DNA of 39,033 nucleotides from CAZLHO01 sp964559455 (GTDB taxonomy: Bacteria > Krumholzibacteriota > Krumholzibacteriia > LZORAL124-64-63). Positions 1 through 8,988 of the stretch are shown here, in pieces; within the stretch, counting starts at the first letter, position 1, and every line of letters starts with the position of its first letter. The stretch spans positions 1 through 39,033 of the forward strand of contig CAZLHO010000026.1 in assembly GCA_964559455.1 (NCBI GenBank), in the 5' to 3' direction. The position numbers and the translations under genes were made by a program. Below the pieces are notes generated by a model that saw nothing but the letters and a program-made list of their open reading frames with translations, ran no database searches and was not told the DNA's origin.

Positions 1-1
1 C

Positions 2-856
2 TACGTGCGCCGCACCGGCGACGCGGCCTCGGAATACAGCAGGGATTATTTCGAGGCTGCCGAGGGCCACTACCGGCTGGCCTACGCGGCCTATCCCGAC
101 TCGACCGGGCCGATCAAGAACATCGCGCGCATGAAGATCCGGCTCGCGAACGACAACAACGACGATCCCGAGCTGCTGGGCGAGGCCCTGGAGCTGCTGG
201 ACGAGGTGCTGCAGAGCGATCCCGGCGCCTACGCCCTGCTGGCGGACAAGGCCAACGTGCTGGGCCGCCTGGGCCGCTCGGAAGAGGCCAACGCCATCTA
301 CACGCAGCTGATGGAGGAGCACCCCGAGGACGCCGGGCTGCTGATCGACATCGCCAACCTGGCCCAGGAAGACCTGGAATACGAGCGGGCCGCCGACCTC
401 TACGCGAAGGTCATCGACATCTACGAGCACGACGACAACCCGAACAACGACGAGGAAATCCTCCTGCTCGCCAAGACCGCGGCCGCCTTCTACTCCGATC
501 CCTCGGTGCTGCGCTACGAGAGCGCCATCACCTACTACGGGCGCGCGCTGCTGCTGGAGACGGTCCCCGACGAGAACACCATGCTCCAGAAGCTGCAGAC
601 CCATTACAAGTACGGCAAGAGCATGATCGAGACCGCCGAGACCGAGGCCGATCCGGTGCGCAAGGCCGAGATCGAGGCCGCGGCCAAGCAGCAGTTCCGG
701 GACGGCGTCAACGTCGGCAACGCGCTGGTCGGCTCGTTCTTCGACAGCCAGATGGGCTTCTACTATCTGGCGCTTTGCCACAACGAGCTCGGCGACGAGG
801 CCGCCTTCACGTCCAACATGGAGCGCTGGCGCGCCCTCGAGGGGACCGCGGAATAG
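2..856 (+). CDS. TPR-repeat protein, 5' truncated by window edge
   Basis: The reading frame is open from the first bases, so the start lies outside the window. The visible 284 residues are helical and carry tetratricopeptide-type repeats. The clearest is around residues 70-140, where LADKANVLGRLGRSEEAN is followed by a second helical pair ending in YERAADLYAKVIDIYE. TPR proteins are protein-interaction scaffolds; nothing in this part gives a specific partner or catalytic role. The C-terminal third has a long acidic, alanine-rich helix and ends without a sorting domain. A hairpin just after the stop and a fresh -35-like element suggest it is transcribed separately from rho. The TPR call is firm, the function is unknown. 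Confidence 0.75.
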   Translation, partial: YVRRTGDAASEYSRDYFEAAEGHYRLAYAAYPDSTGPIKNIARMKIRLANDNNDDPELLGEALELLDEVLQSDPGAYALLADKANVLGRLGRSEEANAIYTQLMEEHPEDAGLLIDIANLAQEDLEYERAADLYAKVIDIYEHDDNPNNDEEILLLAKTAAAFYSDPSVLRYESAITYYGRALLLETVPDENTMLQKLQTHYKYGKSMIETAETEADPVRKAEIEAAAKQQFRDGVNVGNALVGSFFDSQMGFYYLALCHNELGDEAAFTSNMERWRALEGTAE

Positions 857-863
857 AACACTT

Positions 864-924
864 CGCCCGCCGCCGGAGGGCGCCCGGCCCTCCGCCGCGG
901 CGCAACGTTTTCCGGCGGCGGGCG
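864..924 (+). terminator. Nested hairpin after the TPR gene
   Basis: A perfect 14-nt inverted repeat (864-877 with 911-924) encloses a second 7-bp hairpin (GGAGGGC 875-881 with GCCCTCC 887-893). It starts eight bases after the stop codon. There is a TTTT run at 908-911, but on the 5' side of the right arm, so it is not a classic intrinsic terminator. I read it as a transcript-end structure. Confidence 0.5.
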
Positions 925-935
925 TAATCGATCCC

Positions 936-966
936 TTGACAAACGAACCCTTTTCAGTGGAGCATT
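936..966 (+). promoter_or_regulatory. Possible promoter for rho
   Basis: TTGACA at 936-941 is a perfect -35 in a GC-rich genome. The best -10 (AGCATT, 961-966) sits at a long 19-nt spacing and is a poor match, so only the -35 is convincing. It would give a leader of about 115 nt before rho. Confidence 0.35.
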
Positions 967-1000
967 GACGTCAGGCCCCCCGTTCCCGGGCGGCGCCGTA

Positions 1001-1050
1001 CTCAAAACCCACGCGAAGCCTCCTCTCAGCGAACGATCACTCATCCCCCC
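1001..1050 (+). promoter_or_regulatory. C-rich, G-poor rho leader (rut-like)
   Basis: By my count this 50-nt stretch holds 24 C and 6 G and little predicted pairing, against a background where G and C are similar. Rho binds unstructured C-rich, G-poor RNA, and rho genes in other bacteria are often autoregulated by termination in the leader. The element lies 38 nt before the rho start codon. Confidence 0.35.
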
Positions 1051-1087
1051 GTCAGGCACTGGCGCGTCCTTGCGCCGCAGGAGAGTC

Positions 1088-2335
1088 ATGGACATCAAGG
1101 AACTTCAGAACAAGAGCATCACGGAGCTCGTCGACATCGCACGCGACCTCAGCATCGAGGGAGTGAACACGCTCCGGAAGTCGGAGCTGATCTTCAAGAT
1201 CCTCGAGGGCCGGGCCGAGAAGAACGGCCTGATCTACGCCGAAGGGGTGCTGCAGGTGCTGGCCGAGGGCTACGGGTTCCTCCGATCGTCCAAGTACAAC
1301 TACCTGCCGGGGCCGGACGACATCTACCTTTCCCCCTCCCAGATCAAGAAGTTCGACCTCAAGACCGGCGACACCGTCTCCGGCCAGGTGCGTCCGCCCA
1401 AGGACAACGAGCGCTATTTCGCGCTGCTGAAGGTCGAATCGGTCAACTTCGAGGATCCGGAGAAGGCGAAGCGGGTCACGCTCTTCGACAACCTGACCCC
1501 CCTGTATCCCGACGAGCTGCTGAACCTGGAGACGGCCAGCGGGGACATCACCACCCGGCTGATCAACCTGATGGCGCCCATCGGCAAGGGCCAGCGCGGC
1601 CTGATCGTGTCGCCGCCGCGCGCGGGCAAGACCATCATTCTGCAGAAGATCGCCAACGCGATCACCGAGTCGAACCCCGAGGCCACCCTGATCGTGCTGC
1701 TGATCGACGAGCGTCCCGAGGAGGTCACGGACATGGCCCGCTCGGTGAAGGGCGAGGTCGTCAGCTCCACCTTCGACGAGCCGGCCGAGCGGCACGTGCA
1801 GGTCGCCAGCATGGTCCTGGCCAAGTCGCGGCGCCTGGTCGAGCACGGCAAGGACGTGGTCATCCTGCTGGATTCGATCACCCGTCTGGCGCGCGCCCAC
1901 AACACCGTGGTGCCCCATTCGGGCAAGATCCTGTCCGGCGGCGTCGATTCGAACGCCCTGCAGAAGCCCAAGCGCTTCTTCGGCGCGGCCCGCAACATCG
2001 AGGAGGGCGGCAGCCTGACGATCATCGCCACCGCCCTGATCGAGACCGGCTCGCGCATGGACGAGGTGATCTTCGAGGAGTTCAAGGGCACCGGCAACAT
2101 GGAGCTGGTCCTGGACCGCAAGATCGCCGAGAAGCGGATCTACCCGGCCATCGACATCTTCAAGTCGGGAACCCGCAAGGAGGACCTGCTGCTGGACAAG
2201 AAGGTCCTGAACAAGGTCTGGGTGCTGCGCAAGTACCTGTCCGACTACAGCCCCAACGAGGCCATGGAGTTCCTGATCGACAAGCTGGGCAAGACCAAGA
2301 GCAACGAGCAGTTCCTGGGGGCGATGAACGCCTGA
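1088..2335 (+). CDS. rho: Transcription termination factor Rho
   Basis: Rho is the hexameric RNA-dependent ATPase that ends transcription of untranslated RNA. The 415-residue product is of normal length. It shows the N-terminal helical Rho_N region (MDIKELQNKSITELVDIARD), a cold-shock-type RNA-binding domain (about 45-125, with EGYGFLRS), and the RecA-like motor with Walker A PPRAGKT (K181, the same number as E. coli). Further motor motifs are VLLIDERPEEVTDM and the Walker B region VVILLDSITRLARA. The ATG at 1088 is chosen over an upstream in-frame TTG because AGGAG at 1078-1082 precedes it and the protein then begins as in the family. It heads the rho-rpmE-yqhQ-prfA-prmC-murA cluster. Confidence 0.98.
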   Translation: MDIKELQNKSITELVDIARDLSIEGVNTLRKSELIFKILEGRAEKNGLIYAEGVLQVLAEGYGFLRSSKYNYLPGPDDIYLSPSQIKKFDLKTGDTVSGQVRPPKDNERYFALLKVESVNFEDPEKAKRVTLFDNLTPLYPDELLNLETASGDITTRLINLMAPIGKGQRGLIVSPPRAGKTIILQKIANAITESNPEATLIVLLIDERPEEVTDMARSVKGEVVSSTFDEPAERHVQVASMVLAKSRRLVEHGKDVVILLDSITRLARAHNTVVPHSGKILSGGVDSNALQKPKRFFGAARNIEEGGSLTIIATALIETGSRMDEVIFEEFKGTGNMELVLDRKIAEKRIYPAIDIFKSGTRKEDLLLDKKVLNKVWVLRKYLSDYSPNEAMEFLIDKLGKTKSNEQFLGAMNA

Positions 2336-2351
2336 CCGGGTGACAAATAAT

Positions 2352-2380
2352 TTGCCTCCGGGGCGTTCCGTGCTTAAATA
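2352..2380 (+). promoter_or_regulatory. Promoter for rpmE and downstream genes
   Basis: TTGCCT (2352-2357), a 17-nt spacer, and TAAATA (2375-2380) sit in a locally AT-rich 40 bases between rho and rpmE. It would start transcription about 40 nt before rpmE, so the ribosomal-protein/release-factor genes can be expressed apart from rho. Confidence 0.55.
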
Positions 2381-2428
2381 TTAGCGGCTCCGATCAACAG
2401 GCACGAACAAGGCCAGAAGGTGCGAACG

Positions 2429-2656
2429 ATGAAGCAAGGCATCCATCCCGAATACGTGGACTGCGAGGTCACCTGCCTCTGCGGCAACGTGGTCCAGACC
2501 AAGTCGACGCTGCCCAAGATCAGCGTCGAGATCTGCTCGCAGTGTCATCCCTTCTTCACGGGCCAGCAGAAGATCGTCGATACGGCCGGCCGCGTGGAGC
2601 GCTTCATGAAGCGCTACGAGGGAGTCTACGGCGACAAGAAGAAGTCCGGAAACTAG
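2429..2656 (+). CDS. rpmE: Large ribosomal subunit protein bL31, zinc form
   Basis: A 75-residue bL31 of the 50S subunit. It opens with MKQGIHPEY and carries the four zinc-ribbon cysteines Cys16, Cys18, Cys36 and Cys39 (CLC and CSQCHPFFTG), so it is the C+ zinc-binding form rather than the zinc-independent paralogue. The ATG at 2429 is preferred over an in-frame GTG nine bases earlier because AGAAGG ends at 2420, a good ribosome-binding distance, and the family begins at this Met. A lysine-rich tail ends the protein. It lies between rho and yqhQ, a common bacterial order. Confidence 0.97.
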   Translation: MKQGIHPEYVDCEVTCLCGNVVQTKSTLPKISVEICSQCHPFFTGQQKIVDTAGRVERFMKRYEGVYGDKKKSGN

Positions 2657-2764
2657 CGCGATCGCAGGCACAACCGCCCGCGCCGCGCGCCTCCGCGTCA
2701 GCTCGATCGAGGGTGCCAGGCCAACCGCCGCCGGCGCCCTCTTTCCGTACCGGGAGAACGAGCC

Positions 2765-3772
2765 ATGAACCAGCCCGAAGACCGCCCGAACAACGCCTGC
2801 GTGACCGACGCCGCCGAGCTGGACCTCGCCGTCGGGGGTCAGGCCGTCATCGAGGGCGTGATGATGCGCTCGCCGACGGCCATCGCCACCGCCGTGCGCA
2901 CGCCCGACGGCCGCATCGTCGTGCGCAAGAAGCCCTTCCGCAGCATCCTGCGCCGGCTGCACCTGCACAACGTGCCCGTCCTGCGCGGCGGCATCCACCT
3001 GATCGAGTCGCTGGGGGTGGGCATCGGCGCCCTGATGTACTCGGCCGAGCAGGCCACCGTCGAGGAACGGGTCGAGAACGATAAGCAGGGCTTGGGCACC
3101 ACGCTGATGATGTGGGGCACCGTGGCCTTCTCCTTCGTGCTCAGCATGGGGCTTTTCTTCTACCTGCCCCTGGTGCTGACCGATCTGCTGGGCGTCACGC
3201 ACAGCTTCTGGTTCAACGTCGTCGACGGCCTGCTGCGCATCGCGCTCTTCGTGCTCTACCTGGCCCTGATCTCGCGCATGCGCGACATGGCGCGGGTCTT
3301 CGAGTACCACGGCTCCGAGCACATGTCGATCCACGCCTTCGAGAACGGGCGCGAGCTGAGCCCCGAGGGCGCGCGGCCCTTCACGACCCTGCACCCCCGC
3401 TGCGGCACCAGCTTCCTCTTCTTCGTGATGCTGATCGCCCTGGCCGTCTTCGCCTTCCTGGGCCGTCCCGAGACCGTGGCCGACCGCCTGATCCGCCTGG
3501 CCTACGTGCCCCTGATCGGCGGTCTGGCCTACGAGGCGATCAAGCTCTCGGGCCGTTTCAAGAACAGCGTCCTGCTCAAGCCCTTCATCTGGCCGGGACT
3601 GATGATGCAGAAGATCACCACCAGCCGTCCCGACGACGACCAGCTGGAGGTCGCCATGGCCGCCCTGCGCGCCGTCCTGACCCCCGAGGCCGAGGGCTTC
3701 CGCGAGAAGACCTACTTCGAGATCGAGACCAGGCCCGCCGCCGTCGGCGGCGACGCGGAGGCGCTGTCGTGA
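2765..3772 (+). CDS. yqhQ: DUF1385 family membrane protein (YqhQ-like)
   Basis: A 335-residue integral membrane protein of the DUF1385/YqhQ family, biochemical role unknown. The family signature GGQAVIEGVMMRSP is at residues 24-37. The conserved stretch EYHGSEHMSIHAFENG lies in the middle, and HPRCGTSFLFFVMLIAL leads into a membrane helix. About four hydrophobic segments are visible (near 118-140, 155-172, 217-235 and 245-260). GGAGAACG precedes the ATG. The stop overlaps the GTG of prfA by four bases, implying translational coupling. The conserved histidines and cysteine look like a possible metal site, but that is inference. Confidence 0.9.
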   Translation: MNQPEDRPNNACVTDAAELDLAVGGQAVIEGVMMRSPTAIATAVRTPDGRIVVRKKPFRSILRRLHLHNVPVLRGGIHLIESLGVGIGALMYSAEQATVEERVENDKQGLGTTLMMWGTVAFSFVLSMGLFFYLPLVLTDLLGVTHSFWFNVVDGLLRIALFVLYLALISRMRDMARVFEYHGSEHMSIHAFENGRELSPEGARPFTTLHPRCGTSFLFFVMLIALAVFAFLGRPETVADRLIRLAYVPLIGGLAYEAIKLSGRFKNSVLLKPFIWPGLMMQKITTSRPDDDQLEVAMAALRAVLTPEAEGFREKTYFEIETRPAAVGGDAEALS

Positions 3773-4845
3773 GGGACACCATCGCCGCGCTGCGCGAGAA
3801 GACCGAGAGCCTGGCCCTGGAGCTCAGCGATCCCGCGCTGGTCAAGGACCGCAAGCGCTTCCGGGACGTCTCGCGCGAGCATTCCCGCCTGGCCGGCATC
3901 CTGGCCGCGGGCGACCGGTTCCTGGACATCGAGCGCCAGCTCGCCGAGAACACGGCCCTGCTGGAGGCCGAGACCGATCCCGAGATGCTGGACATGGTCC
4001 GCGAGGAGGTCGCGCAGCTGGAGGAGGGGCTCGAGACCGCCCGCGCCGAGCTGGAGCTGGCCCTGCTGCCCCACGACCCCAACGACGACCGCGACGCCAT
4101 CCTCGAGGTCCGCGCCGGCACCGGCGGCGACGAGGCGGCGCTCTTCGCCGAGGAGATCGCGCGCATGTACGTGCGTTTCGCCGAGGCCAGGCGCTGGAAG
4201 GTCGAGCCCATCGACGGCACGCCGGGCACGGCGGGGGGGATGAAGGAGGTCAGCTACGCCCTGCGCGGCGAGGGCGCCTACGGCCTGCTGCGCTGGGAGA
4301 GCGGCGTGCATCGCGTCCAGAGGGTGCCGGCCACCGAGAGCCAGGGGCGCATCCACACCTCGGCCGTGACCGTGGCCGTGCTGCCCGAGGCCGAGGAGGT
4401 GGACGTGGCGATCGAGGAGAAGGATCTGCGCATCGACGTCTACCGCGCCAGCGGCCCCGGCGGCCAGTCCGTCAACACCACCGACTCGGCGGTGCGCATC
4501 ACCCACGTGCCGACCGGCCTGGTCGTCCAGTGCCAGGACGAGAAGTCCCAGCACAAGAACAAGTCCAAGGCGATGATGGTCCTGCGCTCGCGCCTGCTGG
4601 AGCGCGCCATCTTCGAGCAGGAGCAGGCCCGCTCGGCAGAGCGCCGTTCGCAGGTGGGCACCGGCGACCGCAGCGCCAAGATCCGCACCTACAACTTCCC
4701 GCAGACCCGCGTCACCGACCACCGAATCGGGTTGACCGTCCACAACCTGGACGCCATCATGCAGGGAGAACTGGACGAGATCGTCGCGGCCCTGCAGGCC
4801 TACCGGCGCGACCAGGCCCTCCAGGCCAGCCGCGAAGGCTTCTGA
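3769..4845 (+). CDS. prfA: Peptide chain release factor 1
   Basis: RF1 reads UAA and UAG stop codons and triggers peptide release. The product is 358 residues, normal for RF1. It has the stop-codon-reading tripeptide PAT at 187-189 and the catalytic GGQ at 231-233 (in ASGPGGQSVNTTDSAVR), followed by the basic HKNKSKAM segment. PAT rather than SPF identifies RF1 and not RF2. Translation starts at the GTG whose last two bases belong to the yqhQ stop (GTGA overlap). The next gene encodes the methyltransferase that modifies the GGQ glutamine. Confidence 0.97.
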   Translation: MRDTIAALREKTESLALELSDPALVKDRKRFRDVSREHSRLAGILAAGDRFLDIERQLAENTALLEAETDPEMLDMVREEVAQLEEGLETARAELELALLPHDPNDDRDAILEVRAGTGGDEAALFAEEIARMYVRFAEARRWKVEPIDGTPGTAGGMKEVSYALRGEGAYGLLRWESGVHRVQRVPATESQGRIHTSAVTVAVLPEAEEVDVAIEEKDLRIDVYRASGPGGQSVNTTDSAVRITHVPTGLVVQCQDEKSQHKNKSKAMMVLRSRLLERAIFEQEQARSAERRSQVGTGDRSAKIRTYNFPQTRVTDHRIGLTVHNLDAIMQGELDEIVAALQAYRRDQALQASREGF

Positions 4846-4927
4846 GCCGCAGCCTTCGGGCGCCCGCCGTCGCCGCGCCCTCCGGGCCGGCCTCCCGTGC
4901 GGGCGGCCGCCATCCCCGGGCGCCGTC

Positions 4928-5818
4928 ATGACCGAATCCCTGAAGACCGTCCGCGAACTGATCCAGGTCACGACCGCCTATCTCGAGGGCAAGGGCGTCG
5001 AGTCGGCGCGCCTGAACGCCGAACGCCTGCTGGGCGACGCGCTGGGCCTTTCCCGGCTCGACCTCTACCTGCACCACGACCGGCCCCTGGTCCCGGACGA
5101 GATCGAGACCTTCCGGGCGCTGGTGCGCCGGCGGGCGGCGGGCGAGCCCCTGCAACGCATCCTGGGCGAGACCGAGTTCTATTCGCGGGCCTTCAAGGTC
5201 GAGCCCGGCGTCTTCGTGCCCCGTCCCGAGACCGAGCGGCTGGTGGAGCGCTGCGTCGGCCTGCTGACCGGCGGCGTTTCCCAGGTCGTGGCCCCCGTGG
5301 CCCTGGAAGTGGGTTGCGGCACCGGCGTCATCGCGATCAGCCTGGCCGCCGAGATCCCCCGCCTGACCGTCCACGCCTCGGACGTCAACCCCCGGGCGAC
5401 CGCCCTGGCCGAACGCAACGCCCGCCGGCTGGGCGTGGCCTCGCGCTGCCACTTCGTCGAGGCGCCGCTGTGCCGTGGCTTCCCGGCGACCCTGAAGGGC
5501 AAGGTCGACCTGCTGGTCAGCAACCCGCCCTACATCCGCAGCGGCGAGATTCCCGACCTGCCGGTCGAGGTCGTCGGGCACGATCCCCACGAGGCCCTGG
5601 ACGGCGGCCGGGACGGCCTGGACCTCTACCGTGCGCTGGCCGACCAGGCCGTCGTCTGGCTGCACGAGGACGGCTGGCTGGCGGTGGAGATCGGCGCCGA
5701 CCAGGACGACGCCGTGGCCGAAATCCTGTCCCGCAGCGGCTGCCGGGACATATCCGTGACCCGCGACTATAATGACCTGCCGAGGGTGGTCGCGGCCCGC
5801 CGGGGGCCGCGTTCGTGA
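4928..5818 (+). CDS. prmC: Release factor glutamine methyltransferase
   Basis: PrmC methylates the glutamine of the GGQ motif in release factors. The 296-residue protein has the N-terminal helical substrate-binding domain, the SAM-binding loop EVGCGTG (127-133), and the amide-methyltransferase signature NPPY at 199-202, followed by the usual IRSGEIPDL loop. It begins 82 nt after prfA. That spacer is C- and G-rich with no evident promoter, so the gene most likely belongs to the same transcript. Confidence 0.96.
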   Translation: MTESLKTVRELIQVTTAYLEGKGVESARLNAERLLGDALGLSRLDLYLHHDRPLVPDEIETFRALVRRRAAGEPLQRILGETEFYSRAFKVEPGVFVPRPETERLVERCVGLLTGGVSQVVAPVALEVGCGTGVIAISLAAEIPRLTVHASDVNPRATALAERNARRLGVASRCHFVEAPLCRGFPATLKGKVDLLVSNPPYIRSGEIPDLPVEVVGHDPHEALDGGRDGLDLYRALADQAVVWLHEDGWLAVEIGADQDDAVAEILSRSGCRDISVTRDYNDLPRVVAARRGPRS

Positions 5819-5836
5819 AGCAGCGGGGAGGCTGAG

Positions 5837-7093
5837 ATGGACAGATTCGTGATCGAGGGACCGACGCGGCTGAAGGGCGAGGTGACCGTCGGCGGGGCCA
5901 AGAACGCCGTGCTGCCCCTGATGGCCGCCGCGCTGCTGTCCCGGGGCGCCTCGGTGATCGAGAACGTGCCCGACCTGCGCGACGTGCGCACCTTCATGCG
6001 CCTGCTCGAAATGCTGGGCGCCCGCTGCGACCTGGGCGACGGCGTCCTGCGCATCGACGCCTCGGACCTGACCTCGCTGGAGGCGCCCTACGAACTGGTC
6101 AAGACCATGCGCGCCAGCATCTACGTGCTGGGGCCGCTGCTGGCGTCGCGCGGCGAGGCGCGGGTGTCGCTGCCGGGCGGCTGCGCCTGGGGCCCGCGGC
6201 CGGTCAACCTGCACCTGGAGGGGCTGCGCAAGCTGGGCGCCGAGCTGGAGCTGGATTCGGGCTACATCCACGCCAGGGCGCCCGGCGGCCTGCGCGGCGA
6301 TGCCTTCAAGTTCGATCCCAGCTCGGTCGGCGCCACCTGCAACGTGCTGATGGCGGCGGTGCTGGCCAAGGGGACCACCGAGCTGATCAACAGCGCCATC
6401 GAGCCCGAGGTGACCCAGCTGGCCGAGGCCCTGATCGATTCCGGCGCGCGCATCTCGGGCCTGGGCACGACGACGCTGACCGTCGAGGGCGTCGATGAGA
6501 TCGCGCCCCTGCGCGCCCGCGTCATCCCCGACCGCATCGAGGCCGGCACGTTCCTGGCCGCCGCGGCGATCACCGGCGGCGACATCCTGCTGCGCGGCTG
6601 CCGCCCCGACCACATGGAGTCGGTGATCGGCGTGGTGCGCGACATGGGCTGCGAGGTCGAGGTCGGCGACGACACCCTGCACGTGCGCGCCCCCGAACGC
6701 CTGAAGCCGGTGGAGGTCGCGACCCGTCCCTTCCCGGGCTTCCCCACGGACATGCAGGCCCAGGTGATGGCCGCCTGCACCCTGGCCGACGGGACCAGCT
6801 ACCTGACCGAGACCATCTACACCGACCGCTTCACCCACGTCGCCGAGATGCATCGCCTGGGCGCGGACATCGAGATGGACGGGGCCACGGCCGTGATCCG
6901 CGGGCGCGAGCAGCTGGAGGGCGCCCCGGTGATGGCCACCGACCTGCGCGCCAGCGCGGCGCTGATCCTGGCCGGCGTCGCCGCCCAGGGCCAGACCACC
7001 GTCGAGCGCGTCTACCACATCGACCGCGGCTACGAGCACATCGAGAAGAAGCTGGCCGGCCTGGGCGCGTGCATCCGTCGGGAGCGGGCGTGA
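5837..7093 (+). CDS. murA: UDP-N-acetylglucosamine 1-carboxyvinyltransferase
   Basis: MurA catalyses the first committed step of peptidoglycan synthesis, moving enolpyruvate from PEP to UDP-GlcNAc in the cytoplasm. The 418-residue product begins with the family pattern GGAKNAVLPLMAAALL. It carries the loop cysteine at residue 116 (PGGCAWGPRP), the residue targeted by fosfomycin, so the usual sensitive form is present. A later conserved PGFPTDMQAQ segment is also seen. GGGAGG precedes the ATG at a good distance. The stop overlaps the selB GTG by four bases. Confidence 0.97.
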   Translation: MDRFVIEGPTRLKGEVTVGGAKNAVLPLMAAALLSRGASVIENVPDLRDVRTFMRLLEMLGARCDLGDGVLRIDASDLTSLEAPYELVKTMRASIYVLGPLLASRGEARVSLPGGCAWGPRPVNLHLEGLRKLGAELELDSGYIHARAPGGLRGDAFKFDPSSVGATCNVLMAAVLAKGTTELINSAIEPEVTQLAEALIDSGARISGLGTTTLTVEGVDEIAPLRARVIPDRIEAGTFLAAAAITGGDILLRGCRPDHMESVIGVVRDMGCEVEVGDDTLHVRAPERLKPVEVATRPFPGFPTDMQAQVMAACTLADGTSYLTETIYTDRFTHVAEMHRLGADIEMDGATAVIRGREQLEGAPVMATDLRASAALILAGVAAQGQTTVERVYHIDRGYEHIEKKLAGLGACIRRERA

Positions 7094-8988
7094 GCGCTGC
7101 CGAACGCCACTTCATCCTGGGCACCGCCGGGCACGTCGACCACGGCAAGTCGGCCCTGATCCGCGCCCTGACCGGCGTCGAGACCGATCGCCTGAAGGAG
7201 GAGCGGGCGCGCGGCATCAGCATCGAGCTGGGCTTCGCCGAGTTCCCCCTGGAGGACGGCATCGTCCTGGGCGTCGTCGACGTCCCCGGCCACGAGCGCT
7301 TCGTCAAGCAGATGGTCGCCGGCGCGGGCGGCGTGGACCTGGCCTTCCTGGTCGTCGCCGCCGACGAGGGGGTCATGCCCCAGACCGTCGAGCACCTGGA
7401 GATCCTGCAGTCGCTGGGCGTGCGCGGCGGCGTGATCGTGATCACCAAGAGCGACCTGGTGGACGAGGAGATCGCGGCCGTGGCCGCCGAGGAGGCCCGC
7501 GACCTGGTCGCCGGCACCTTCCTTGAAGGCAGGCCCGTGGTCGCGGTGTCGGCCGTGACCGGCGACGGCCTGGACGCCTTGCGCGCCGCCGTCCTGGCCG
7601 AGGCCCGGGCTCTGCCCGCGCGCCCCGCCGAGGGTCCCTTCCGCCTGCCGGTCGACAGGATCTTCACGATGCCCGGCGCGGGAGTCATCGTCACCGGCAC
7701 CTGCTGGAGCGGGTCGGTGGGCGCGGGAGACCGCCTGCTGCTGGAGCCCGGCGGCGCCAAGGTGCGCGTGCGCGACGTGCAGGCCCACGGCCGTCCCGCA
7801 GTGCGCGGCGGTTCGGGCCAGCGCCTGGCCCTGGCCCTGCACGGGATCAAGCGCGAGGATGTGGAGCGCGGCGACCAGGTGGTCTCGGCCGGCGCCGCGG
7901 CCCCGGCGCGCCGCCTGGACGCCCGGATCACGCTGGTGCCCCATTGGCGCGGCGTCGTCAAGAACCGCCAGCGGGTGCACGTGCACCACGCCGGCCGCGA
8001 GGTGCTGGGGCGCGTCGTGCTGCTGGACCGCGAGGAGCTCGGCGGCGACGCCCCCGAGGCGCGTCGCGGCCTGGTGCAGATCTACCTGGAGGGCCGTCTG
8101 GTCGCGGTGCCCGGCGACCGGCTGGTGCTGCGCTTCTACTCGCCGGTGACCACGATCGCCGGCGGCGAGGTGCTGGCCTGCGACCCGCCGCGCCGCCGCC
8201 GCTTCGACGCCGCGGCGCTGGCGGAACTGGCCGTGCTGGAGGAGGGCGACCCCGCGGCCCTGCTGCGGCAGCGGCTGCGCGAGGCCGGATTGGCCGGATT
8301 GCCGGCCGCCGAGGCGGCCGCGGCGCCCGAGGGCGTCGTCGTCGTGGGCGGTCGCTGCTACGACGCGGACGTTCTGGAAGCGGCCAGCGCCAAGCTGACC
8401 CGATTGGTGGCCGACTACGCCGGCCGCCATCCCCTGCGCCTGGGCGTGCCCCGGGAAGAGGCGCGCCGCCGCATCGGCTTCCCCGGCGGCGCCGCCGACT
8501 GGAACGCCCTCTGCGTCCACCTGGCCGCCGCCGGCGACTGGGCCCCGGTCGGCGACCGCCTGGCGGCCGGTCCCGACGGCCCGCCCTTGCCCGCCGCCGT
8601 CCGCGACGCCGTCGCCGCCTTCGAGAAGGCCCTGCGCGCCGCCGGGCCGGTCTGGCCCGGTCTGGACGAGCTGGCCGGCGCGCTGCCCGCGGACGCCCCG
8701 AAGGCCGACGAGTTCCTGCGCCACCTGTTGGACCGGGGCAGGGCGGTGACCGTCGCCGAGGACTACTTTGTGCACCGCGACGCGCTGGCCGACCTGGCCG
8801 CGCTGCTGCGCGGGCACTTCGCCGGCGAGGATGCGCTGAACTTCGCCACCTTCCGGGAACTGACCGGATTGAGCCGCAAGCTGGGCATCCCGATGCTCGA
8901 ATACCTGGACCAGACCGGGATCACCCGCCGCGACGGCGACGTCCGCCGCGCCGGGCCCCGACTCGCCGCGGAGGCGGCCGACGCATGA
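7090..8988 (+). CDS. selB: Selenocysteine-specific elongation factor SelB
   Basis: SelB is the GTPase that delivers Sec-tRNA to UGA codons next to a SECIS hairpin. The 632-residue protein has G1 GHVDHGKS (14-21), G3 DVPGH (64-68), the switch-like ERARGISIELGF, and G4 ITKSD. Beta-barrel domains 2 and 3 follow, then a C-terminal half (after about 360) made of winged-helix modules as in SelB and unlike EF-Tu. The start is the GTG overlapping the murA stop. selA, selC and selD are not in this window, and I found no convincing selenoprotein gene here. Its place inside a core operon suggests an ancestral rather than recently acquired selenium system. Confidence 0.95.
   Translation: MSAAERHFILGTAGHVDHGKSALIRALTGVETDRLKEERARGISIELGFAEFPLEDGIVLGVVDVPGHERFVKQMVAGAGGVDLAFLVVAADEGVMPQTVEHLEILQSLGVRGGVIVITKSDLVDEEIAAVAAEEARDLVAGTFLEGRPVVAVSAVTGDGLDALRAAVLAEARALPARPAEGPFRLPVDRIFTMPGAGVIVTGTCWSGSVGAGDRLLLEPGGAKVRVRDVQAHGRPAVRGGSGQRLALALHGIKREDVERGDQVVSAGAAAPARRLDARITLVPHWRGVVKNRQRVHVHHAGREVLGRVVLLDREELGGDAPEARRGLVQIYLEGRLVAVPGDRLVLRFYSPVTTIAGGEVLACDPPRRRRFDAAALAELAVLEEGDPAALLRQRLREAGLAGLPAAEAAAAPEGVVVVGGRCYDADVLEAASAKLTRLVADYAGRHPLRLGVPREEARRRIGFPGGAADWNALCVHLAAAGDWAPVGDRLAAGPDGPPLPAAVRDAVAAFEKALRAAGPVWPGLDELAGALPADAPKADEFLRHLLDRGRAVTVAEDYFVHRDALADLAALLRGHFAGEDALNFATFRELTGLSRKLGIPMLEYLDQTGITRRDGDVRRAGPRLAAEAADA

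Noticed and set aside
1052..2121. Long antisense frames over rho, and similar ones over most genes in the window.
   Set aside because: They are low-complexity translations with no domain pattern, typical shadows in GC-rich DNA.
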